NCBI GenBank assembly: GCA_016718825.1
Contig: JADKCL010000006.1
Coordinates: 1 to 64,000, forward strand
Direction: 5' to 3'
From: Bacteroidota bacterium
GTDB taxonomy: Bacteria; Bacteroidota; Bacteroidia; J057; JADKCL01
DNA: 64,000 nucleotides
A program made the translations under genes and the position numbers. The notes below the pieces were generated by a model. The model did not search any database and was not told where the DNA came from. It was given only the letters and a program-made list of their open reading frames with translations. Shown here piece by piece: positions 53,495 to 61,565 of the stretch. How positions within the stretch are numbered: position 1 is the first letter of the stretch; the number at the start of each line of letters is the position of its first letter.

Positions 53495-55983
53495 ATGGAA
53501 AAAAAGAAACTCTCTGAAACGGAAATCCGCACCGGATTCATCACACCCGCGATTCGCAATGCCGGATGGGAACTGATCACGCAGCTGCGGGAGGAGGTTC
53601 CTTATACAAAAGGACGCATTTTTGTGCGGGGAACGATGACCACCCGCGGGAAAATGAAGGTACTGGATTACCTGCTTTCCTATCAGCCCAATCAGCCGCT
53701 TGCTGTCGTCGAAGCCAAGGACAATCGCCAAGCCGTCGGATCGGGGATGCAACAAGCCCTCGCGTATGCTGCCGATTTGGACATCCTCTTTGTGTTTAGC
53801 AGCAACGGCGACGGCTTTCTCTTTCATGACAAGACCGTGACCGATGGCCCCATCGAAAGGGAAATTTCACTCGAAGAATTTCCTTCGCCGGCTGAACTCT
53901 GGGAGAAGTACAAAAAGTTTAAAGGCATCGTCACCCCCGAGGTCACAAAGGTCGTGCAGCAGGATTATTACTCCGACGGAAGCGACCGCCTTGCACGCTA
54001 TTATCAGCAAATCGCCATCAACCGCACGATCGAGGCCATTGCCATGGGAAAAAACCGCGTCCTGCTCGTGATGGCAACAGGCACCGGAAAGACATTCACC
54101 GCCTTCCAAATCATCTACCGCCTTTGGAAATCGGGCTTCAAAAAGCGCATTCTGTTCCTTGCCGACCGCACGGCCTTGATTGATCAGACCCGCAAGGGCG
54201 ACTTCAAGTATTTCAAGGACAAGATGACCATCATCCGGAAAAAGGTGGTGACCGGAGCGGATGGCAAAAATGAACTCGTTTCCAACCGCAAACGCGGCAT
54301 CGATTCGAGTGACAAAGCCTACGAAATCTTCCTCGGATTGTACCAAGGGCTCACCAACAATACCACTGCGAATGGCGAGGACATCGACATTCAAGATGCG
54401 TACAAGGACTTTTCGCCGGACTTTTTTGATCTGATTGTGGTGGACGAGTGTCACCGCGGCAGCGCCACCGAAGACAGCAATTGGCGGCAAATCTTGACTT
54501 ACTTTGGTGCCGCGACGCATATCGGCCTCACCGCCACCCCGCGCGAAACCGAGCACGCAAGCAACAGCGAATATTTCGGCGAACCGATCTACACCTATTC
54601 GCTCAAGCAAGGCATCGACGATGGCTACCTCGCGCCCTACAAGGTGGTGAATGTCACGCTGAATGTCGATGCCCACAATTGGCGCCCCGAAAAAGGCAAA
54701 AAGGACAAAGCAGGGCAAGAGGTGGAAGACAGGATTTACGGACGCAAGGATTATGACCGCAACATTGTCATCGACGAACGCACCGAAACCGTCGCCCGCA
54801 AAATCACCGAATATCTCAAAGGATTCGACCGAATGGCCAAGACGATTGTCTTTTGCAACGACATCGACCATGCGGCAAGGATGCGGCAGGCACTCGCCAA
54901 CCAAAACGCTGATCTTGTAGCGACCAACTATAAATATGTGATGCAAATCACGGGCGACAACGAGGAGGGCAAGCGGGAACTCGACAATTTCACCAATCCC
55001 GAGGAGCCATATCCCGTGATCGCGACGACCTCCGAGCTCATGACCACGGGCGTGGATGCCCAGACCTGCAAACTCATCGTGCTCGACAGCGAAATCAAAA
55101 GCATGACGAAGTTCAAGCAGATCATCGGCCGTGGCACGCGGGTCAATGAAGACTACAACAAGTTCTTTTTCACGATCATGGACTTCCGCAACGTGACCGA
55201 GCTGTTTGCCGATCCAGATTTTGATGGCGACCCCGTGCGGATCAAGGAAGCGAAGGAGGGCGATGATCTCAGTTTGACGGTCATCGAAGAGGAGGGAGAC
55301 ACGCTCACGGTCGTCGATGAAGCAACGGGTGAAGAAATCAAGTTTGAAAAGGTAAAGCTCAAGTACCCCGATGGCTCCGAGCCTAAGGGGGAATACGTCA
55401 CGCGTGACCCCGGCAAACGCGAAAAAATCTACGTCAACGGCGTCGATGTCACCATCCTTGCCGAGCGCGAATTGCATTTTGACAAGGACGGCAAAGCGAT
55501 CACCGTCAGTCTGTTTGACCATACCCGCGATCTGATCAAGGGCCGGTTCCCGACGCTGAATGCTTTCCTGCAACATTGGAATGCCGCCGACCGCAAGGCA
55601 GTTTTGATTGATGAACTCAAACTGCAGGGGTTTTGGTCGACGATTTGGAAGCAGCTGTCCAACGCGAAGCCGACCTCTTTGACATCATCTGCCACGTCGC
55701 CTTCGCACAGCCGCCCTTGACCCGCGCCGAACGCGCCCGCAACGTGAAGAAGCGCAACTACTTCACCAAATACGGCGACCAAGCCCGCAAAGTCCTGGAA
55801 GCCCTGCTCGACAAATACGCCGACCAAGGGATTGAAAATATCGAAAGCATGGAAGTCCTTCAACTCAAGCCCTTTGACGAATACGGCTCAAGAACGGAGA
55901 TCGTCAACCGCATTTTTGGCGGCAAAGCTGCCTATCTTGCCGCCGTGAAGGAATTGGAGGAGGAATTGTATCGCATGGCGTGA
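53495..55983 (+). CDS. hsdR: Type I restriction enzyme, R subunit (one frameshift)
   Basis: The ATG at 53495 begins MEKKKLSETEIRTGFITPAI. The nuclease domain has MKVLDYLLSYQPNQPLAVVEAK-type residues (VLDYLL ... VVEAKDN). The helicase motor has MATGTGKTFTAFQ, LIVVDECHRGSA, IGLTATPRET and KQIIGRGTRV. At 55627-55634 (GGGGTTTT) the frame breaks. Adding one G joins it to VDDLEAAVQREADLFDIICH and the C-terminal domain, ending at 55983, for about 829 residues. As sequenced the frame stops at 55720. HsdR translocates and cuts unmethylated DNA with HsdM2S. Confidence 0.92.
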
Positions 55984-56002
55984 TAGGGGGGAGGTAGAGC
56001 AC

Positions 56003-56435
56003 GCGGCGTCCCGCCGCAGTGCTAACGAACATTTGCCTCCGGCGAAAACTAGTATATTGCCAACATGTATGAATTTCAGAATATGCTTGTTCGGAACGTT
56101 GCCAATAGCAATCTGATTTGTGCTTTGGATGGCCCGAAGGGCCTAAACAATCATAGCCGTGGACGAAGTCCATGGTTAATCGGCCCACCACCTGCTTTCC
56201 TCCGCGAGCCCCGCCGAGGGCGGGGCTCGCGGAGGATCAAATCATCGGTGCCTCCAACCCCGGACTTCATCCGGGGCTATCGAAATTCAGGCCCTCCGGG
56301 CCAGGAACAAATTGAAAACACGGTATTGTACACACTGGCAAATATGCCAAAAAGCATTTTTCAGAATGCCTCAAACTAAGTCACCCCTCCCCCCGCCGGA
56401 GGCAAACGTTCAATAGCCCTGCGGCGGGACGCCGC
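56003..56435. repeat. MITE-like element inserted between hsdR and hsdM
   Basis: Outer inverted arms are GCGGCGTCCCGCCGCAG (56003-56019) with CTGCGGCGGGACGCCGC (56419-56435), and TTTGCCTCCGGCG (56032-56044) with CGCCGGAGGCAAA (56394-56406). Inside are at least five hairpins, including GGCCCGAAGGGCC, CCCCGGACTTCATCCGGGG and a strong one with arms CCGCGAGCCCCGCC. No coding sequence is inside. It is the same design as 36127-36417. It separates hsdR from hsdM by 500 bases. Confidence 0.75.
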
Positions 56436-56470
56436 GGGCTCATCGCCCCCAACTTTTAACTTATCACTAT

Positions 56471-56483
56471 TCACTTTTCACTT
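56471..56483 (+). repeat. 13-bp inverted repeat flanking hsdM-hsdS, left arm
   Basis: TCACTTTTCACTT here is the exact reverse complement of AAGTGAAAAGTGA at 59277-59289, at the very end of the hsdS frame. The arms enclose hsdM and hsdS. Further AAAAGTGAAAAGT units follow the right arm. Confidence 0.6.
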
Positions 56484-56485
56484 AA

Positions 56486-57922
56486 ATGTCCAACATCTCC
56501 TCCATCATCAAATCCATCCGCGACATTATGTGGCAGGACACCGGCCTCAATGGCGACGCGCAGCGCATCGAGCAGCTCGGGTGGATGCTCTTTCTCAAGA
56601 TCTTCAGCGACAAGGATCAGGACTTGGAATTGGCCAATGACGATTATGTCTCGCCCATCCCTGCCGAATTTCACTGGGTCAAGGGCGCCAAGGGCAACTG
56701 GGCGGGTGACGACGAAAGCTTGACGGGAGATGCCCTGCTCGAATTCGTGGATCGCAAACTGTTTCCGGCCTTGCGCAACATCAAAGTCGAGGGCAACCGC
56801 CGCGCCTTGATTGTGCGGGAAGTATTCGAAGGGAACAACAACTACATGAAAAGCGGCACCAACCTCCGCAAGGTGCTCAACAAACTCAACGAAATCGACT
56901 TCAACGTCGCCAAAGACCGGCATGCATTCGGCGAACTCTACGAAGGCATCCTCAAGGAACTCCAAAGCGCGGGCAAAAGCGGCGAATTTTACACCCCGAG
57001 GGCCATCACGCAATTCATTACGGACATCATCAACCCGCAACTCGGCGAAAAAGTCCTCGATCCCGCCTGTGGCACGGGCGGTTACCTCAGCTCCGCGATC
57101 GAACATTTGAAGGCGCAAGCCAAAAACGTCGAAGACCTGCGCAGCATCGAGGAAAACGTCGTCGGCTGGGAATACAAGCCGCTTCCTTACCTCTTGGCGA
57201 CCACCAACCTCATCTTGCACGACATCGAGGTGCCCAATATCCGGTTTGGCGATGCGCTTGATCAGCCTTTGTCGAGCTTCACCGAAAAGCACCGCGTCAA
57301 CGTCATCTTGGCCAATCCGCCGTTTGGGGGAATCGTCGCCAACGGAAACGAGACCAATTTCCCGCAGACGTTTCGCACGCGGGAGAGCGCGGACCTTTTC
57401 CTGATCTTGATGATTCACCTGCTCAAAAAAGGCGGTCGCGCCGGCATCGTCTTGCCCGACGGTTCGCTCACGGGCGAGGGCGTGAAGCAACGCGTGCGGC
57501 AAAAACTCCTGGAAGACTGCAACTTGCATACGATTGTGCGCCTCCCCAACAGCGTGTTTCAGCCGTATGCGACCGTGGCCACCAACCTGCTGTTCTTCGA
57601 CAAGGGCACGCCGACCCAAGAAGTTTGGTACTACGAGCACCGCCTACCCGAGGGCCAGAAGTCATACAGCAAGACCAAAACCATTCAGCGCAAGGAATTT
57701 GCACCGATCGAGGCATGGTGGGGAAATCGTGCCGAAAGCGAGGTCGCGTGGCGGGTCCCCATCCAAACCATCATCGACCGGGGCTACGACCTCGACATCA
57801 AAAACCCCAACAAAGCCGAAGAATCCCGCGAACATTCAAGCGCGGAACTGATGGAAATGCTGGCGAAAAGCTTCGAAAAGAGCAATGGATTGTTGAATGC
57901 TTTGAAGGAGGCGGTGAGATGA
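56486..57922 (+). CDS. hsdM: Type I DNA methyltransferase, M subunit
   Basis: The 478-residue protein has the HsdM N-terminal helical domain (IIKSIRDIMWQDTGLNGDAQ, RIEQLGWMLFLKIFSDKDQD) and the N6-adenine methyltransferase core. The SAM motif is KVLDPACGTGGYLSSAI and the catalytic motif is VILANPPFGGI. FYTPRAITQF precedes the SAM motif as usual. It appears intact. Its stop overlaps the hsdS start by four bases (ATGA), so the two are translationally coupled. Confidence 0.95.
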   Translation: MSNISSIIKSIRDIMWQDTGLNGDAQRIEQLGWMLFLKIFSDKDQDLELANDDYVSPIPAEFHWVKGAKGNWAGDDESLTGDALLEFVDRKLFPALRNIKVEGNRRALIVREVFEGNNNYMKSGTNLRKVLNKLNEIDFNVAKDRHAFGELYEGILKELQSAGKSGEFYTPRAITQFITDIINPQLGEKVLDPACGTGGYLSSAIEHLKAQAKNVEDLRSIEENVVGWEYKPLPYLLATTNLILHDIEVPNIRFGDALDQPLSSFTEKHRVNVILANPPFGGIVANGNETNFPQTFRTRESADLFLILMIHLLKKGGRAGIVLPDGSLTGEGVKQRVRQKLLEDCNLHTIVRLPNSVFQPYATVATNLLFFDKGTPTQEVWYYEHRLPEGQKSYSKTKTIQRKEFAPIEAWWGNRAESEVAWRVPIQTIIDRGYDLDIKNPNKAEESREHSSAELMEMLAKSFEKSNGLLNALKEAVR

Positions 57923-59289
57923 GCTTGGATATCAAGTTCAGAGACTTTTGAAGCGGCCAAGTTTCCCATCGACATTTGAGGATCAAGTTCGAAAGTCACA
58001 GAATAACAAGTGGTGTGACCCACTCTGAAATCAACCACAATGGAGGCGTTATCTCTGCAGACTCAACGAAGGCTTGATTGTCGGCTACTAAGAAGCAATT
58101 TATATTGAGGAAGCCTGGTAATTCATTCTGCCAAAGATTGATCCCGTTATGGGCATAATTGCATCGCACCGATTGAAGTTGACGGGAATCATCACAGGAA
58201 ATTTCGGCCTTACAACGTTGACCACGCGTGAGAATAATATCAAAGGCCGAATCAGTTCCGACTTGTCGGTTTCGCAGGACTCTGTGATCGAGCAAGTTCA
58301 GCATTACCATAGGAAATATCAAATACCCATTCTTCTTGAATTATGAAATTGACCTTCCAGATGTCAAAGACCAGTTGCGTATTATCGAGGAGGTGAAAGT
58401 CAAAAAGGGGGCATTCGCGAAACTCACCACCGAACTCACCCACCAACAAACCCTAGTCAAGCAACTGCGTCAACAATTGTTGCAGGAGGCAGTGCAGGGA
58501 AAGCTCTCCACGGATCAGCCGATCCCCGCCGAATCCGACTTGGCAAAACAATACGGCAAACTCTGGCATGCAAGCGGCGCAGAACTCCTCGCCCACATCC
58601 GCACCGAAAAAGCCAAACTCATCAAGGAAAAGAAAATCAAAGCCGACAAACCCTTGCCGCCGATCACGGAGGAAGAGATGCCGTTTGAGTTGCCCGAGGG
58701 CTGGGTTTGGGCGCGGCTGGGGGAGGTAGGAGTATATTATGGAGGGGAACCCAATGGCCAACATGTGCAAGCGGTGTAATCAATGGAGTATTCCGATAAA
58801 GAAAGTGCGATTGAGGAATTGACTGGTTCTTGAACATGAAAATAATTGTGTTTCCTCCAAGTATAAAGAGGCGGTTAGTGACAACATAAGTTGCAAAGCG
58901 GAACTTTGATATCTCACGATAGCTGGGCAAAACCAGTTGGGATCCTCAATTTGTGTTGACACTACAAGTTTTAATTTATCGAAAGACGTTTTTGACACTC
59001 ATTCAAAGTGACTGGAATACCTCATTTTACTTTTGAAGATGCAAATCCATAAGTGGTATCTCGAGACTAAGATTCCCGGAATTAAATGGTCAACCGAATA
59101 TTATGGCAAGATAATATCAAAGGTTTCCCAATTCCCCTTCCCCCGCTGCAAACGCAACACCGCATCGTAGCGTTATTGGCGGCCTATCAAGGGTTGTGTG
59201 CGTCGTTGGAGGCGCAGATACAGGAGAGCCTGACTTTGAATGGGGCTTTGTTGCAGGAGGTTTTGAGAGAAGCTTTAAGTGAAAAGTGA
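57919..59289 (+). pseudogene. hsdS: Type I specificity subunit, both target-recognition domains broken
   Basis: The ATG at 57919 overlaps the hsdM stop, but the frame ends after ten codons. Only the conserved parts are readable: the central helices at 58336-58779 (VKQLRQQLLQEAVQGKLSTD, ELLAHIRTEKAKLIKEKKIK, LPEGWVWARLGEV) and the C-terminus at 59086-59289 (WQDNIKGFPIPLPPLQTQHR, IVALLAAYQGLCASLEAQI). The two recognition domains between them (57950-58330 and 58780-59085) have stops in all plus frames. More than one frameshift is needed in each. The R-M complex would have no sequence specificity from this gene. Confidence 0.85.
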
Positions 59290-59313
59290 AAAACTAAAAG
59301 TGAAAAGTCTAGG

Positions 59314-59976
59314 ATGAAACTAGAAAATCCAAATCTCGCTTTTGTAGCTTCAATGCTGCAAGACAAGGGTGTTCAACTCACTACTTTTGTGGAAGAAAAC
59401 AAGTTTCGCAAGGATCGGATGAAATTTGAATTCAAACTTTCAGAAGAACGGGAAATGGGCATTTATGCTTTTTGGTGGAATGGTCCCCTGAAGAAATCGA
59501 AACCCATTCCTTCAATTGAAGTAACCGCCCCTGGAGGTGAGGCTATCAAGTTACAATGGCGAGAGTCAGACTTCCCAGAGGAGTGCCATGCTCCGCCAAA
59601 GTATCCTCTCTATATTGGTAAAACCACAACCTTTGTAAATCGAATCCATGATCACCTTCACATTACAAAGAACTGGAAGGATCCGATTTACAAGCCCAAA
59701 AAGGTTGGCGAGGTAAATCGTACCGAGATATTTCCCAATGAGCATCGTCTGCGAAAGCACTCTACTTCTTGCCAATTCCGAAGTGGCTTGGAACACCTTC
59801 TGGGCTATCCCCAAAAGAAGGTACTGATCAAGGAACTTGAAAACGTGACGTTGTCTTTTTTCTCCTTTCCAAAAGTGTTGCAAGATATTCGTACAGATGC
59901 CTCAGAGCGTTTCTACCTTGAAGACCTGGCCATCGGCTACTACCGCCCTTGGTTCAACGTGGATAGCGAACGATAA
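59314..59976 (+). CDS. GIY-YIG-like nuclease domain protein next to the R-M locus
   Basis: The 220-residue soluble protein has MGIYAFWW (GIY at 49-51) and YPLYIGKTTTFVNRIHDHL (YIG at 100-102, Arg110), the two halves of a GIY-YIG motif. Between them is an insert of about 48 residues where typical members have 10-15. The C-terminal part is helical (FRSGLEHLLGYPQKKVLIKE) and could hold the metal-binding Glu. It starts 24 bases after the hsdS end on the same strand, so it may be part of the restriction operon. Nuclease activity is inference. Confidence 0.6.
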   Translation: MKLENPNLAFVASMLQDKGVQLTTFVEENKFRKDRMKFEFKLSEEREMGIYAFWWNGPLKKSKPIPSIEVTAPGGEAIKLQWRESDFPEECHAPPKYPLYIGKTTTFVNRIHDHLHITKNWKDPIYKPKKVGEVNRTEIFPNEHRLRKHSTSCQFRSGLEHLLGYPQKKVLIKELENVTLSFFSFPKVLQDIRTDASERFYLEDLAIGYYRPWFNVDSER

Positions 59977-60043
59977 AGGGAAATGATGCGACCATAGTGA
60001 AGATTGTCGGAAACCTCCCAAACTCAAATTACCCACCCCCAAA

Positions 60044-60199
60044 ATGCTGAAACTCCGCCACCTCAGCCTGCTCGTTTTCCTCCTCCTCACCACCGCCAGC
60101 GGCGCCTTTGGCATCTCCACGACGATCTTCGTGATCATGGCGGCCTTGATGGTCCCAAGCACCATTCTGGCACTGCAGTTTTTGCGGAGGAATGTTTGA
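60044..60199 (+). CDS. Small membrane protein, 51 aa
   Basis: The ATG at 60044 opens a frame reading MLKLRHLSLLVFLLLTTASG, then ISTTIFVIMAALMVPSTILA, ending LQFLRRNV. Two hydrophobic segments are flanked by basic residues (KLRH at the start, RRN at the end). The profile fits a small two-helix inner-membrane protein. No family is known to me. It may be real or a by-chance frame. The hydrophobic pattern and charge placement favour the first. Confidence 0.4.
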   Translation: MLKLRHLSLLVFLLLTTASGAFGISTTIFVIMAALMVPSTILALQFLRRNV

Positions 60200-60285
60200 G
60201 GGGCGATTACCTCTCCAAACTCGACAAGATCAAGCTGCTCAATACCAAGATCAAACTCCTGCAGCAGTTCCTCGCCCATCCAACC

Positions 60286-60332
60286 GCAAAGGGCCGCAAA
60301 GTCGTAGTTCATTTGACTTTGCGGCCCTTTGC
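60286..60332. terminator. 18-bp stem terminator between convergent genes
   Basis: GCAAAGGGCCGCAAAGTC (60286-60303) pairs perfectly with GACTTTGCGGCCCTTTGC (60315-60332) around an 11-base loop. It lies between the plus-strand genes ending at 60199 and the minus-strand TolC-like gene ending at 60381, so it can serve both. Confidence 0.75.
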
Positions 60333-60380
60333 TGCTCGACGTGCTTCCTCAAACGGAAACTGAAACTCAAAATCCCATCC

Positions 60381-61565
60381 TCACAAACGATGCTTCAGCA
60401 GGTCTGCCAACACGAGTTGGTATTCCCGTTCCATTGACAGCAGGGTGTTGTGGGCGTCGTAGTAATAGCTCAGCTCCATGAAATATTCGATGACGGAAAT
60501 TTGGCCGAGGGCAAGGGCTTTGGTGAGCAGGGTCTCGCTGTTGAGGTCGGTCAGCAAGGCCCGATAGGTTTCCATTGCTGATTCGATGGATTTGAAACGT
60601 CCATACAACTCTTTGATTTCGAAGTAATGCGCGTTCAGATGGTCTTGCAACTCCAACCCGGCAACGGCAATTTCGACTTGACGGAGTTCGGTGGTATTGC
60701 GATGCTCCCAAAGCGGCACGGAAACTCCCGTGTGAACTCCATTGTAGGATTGCCCGAGGATTCCTTGGTAGTGATAACCCACCTCCAAGCGTGGCAGTTT
60801 CAATGCCTTGCTCACCTCCAATTCCTTCTGGGCGATGGTAACCTCCTGCGCCAAAAGATTGCGCATCGGGTCGGCGGATTCGATTTCCTTTTCAAGACTC
60901 TCGAACGAACCGATGTTGGTCGCAAGGGGATAGATGGAATCGGTGAATTCCAGTGCAGTTCCGCCGTTAAGTGCCACAAGTTGACTTTCGAGCACGCTGA
61001 TCGCCAACCGGTTTTCCTGACTTTCTTGTTGGATGGCGACCCATTGCAGGCGTGCCTTGTTCAAATCAAGGACATTGCCGTCGCCTTTGTCCATTTTCCG
61101 TTGAAAGTCGTCCCGCAATTGTTCCGCACGGGCCAATCTGCGTGCCAATGCCGTCTGCAATTGCCGGTGGTACACCAAGTTGAGGCAAACCTTTTTGGTC
61201 TCCAAGAGCAAATCACGTCGGGCGGCCTGCACTTGCCATTGTGCTTGGCCGGTTTGGGCTTCGGACAATTGCTGTTTTTTGGCATAGGCAGTCGGGAAAT
61301 CCAGGAGCTGCGTCACCGTCAAGTCTGTCTGATTTCCCGCCGTGGCGGGGCTGCCGATCATGTAATCAAAACCGACGACCGGATCGGTGGGGGACAGGCC
61401 CGTCTTGTAGCTCGCCTTTTGTGCCTCCCAGTACTGTGATTGTGCTTTGAAGGTCTTGTTGTTGGTGGCGACGGTCGAGAGCACGTTGTCCAAATTGGAT
61501 TGCGCGTGCAAGCCGGTCTTGCCCAGGATCGTGGCCATTGCAAGAAGGATGAGGCAGTATTTCAT
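60381..61565 (-). CDS. TolC-family outer-membrane efflux protein (CusC/CzcC-like)
   Basis: The 394-residue protein has a signal peptide ending LGKTGLHAQ and long amphipathic helices in two repeats, the OEP pattern: LLDFPTAYAKKQQLSEAQTG, LLLETKKVCLNLVYHRQLQT and LEVGYHYQGILGQSYNGVHT. It would form the outer-membrane channel of a tripartite efflux pump. Its ATG overlaps the stop of the CusA/CzcA gene by four bases. The membrane-fusion partner is not in the window. Confidence 0.9.
   Translation of the reverse strand: MKYCLILLAMATILGKTGLHAQSNLDNVLSTVATNNKTFKAQSQYWEAQKASYKTGLSPTDPVVGFDYMIGSPATAGNQTDLTVTQLLDFPTAYAKKQQLSEAQTGQAQWQVQAARRDLLLETKKVCLNLVYHRQLQTALARRLARAEQLRDDFQRKMDKGDGNVLDLNKARLQWVAIQQESQENRLAISVLESQLVALNGGTALEFTDSIYPLATNIGSFESLEKEIESADPMRNLLAQEVTIAQKELEVSKALKLPRLEVGYHYQGILGQSYNGVHTGVSVPLWEHRNTTELRQVEIAVAGLELQDHLNAHYFEIKELYGRFKSIESAMETYRALLTDLNSETLLTKALALGQISVIEYFMELSYYYDAHNTLLSMEREYQLVLADLLKHRL

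Noticed and set aside
53867..55576. 569-codon minus-strand open frame
   Set aside because: It lies fully antisense to hsdR, whose helicase motifs are unmistakable on the plus strand.
56471..57640. 389-codon minus-strand open frame
   Set aside because: It is antisense to hsdM, which carries the full methyltransferase motifs.
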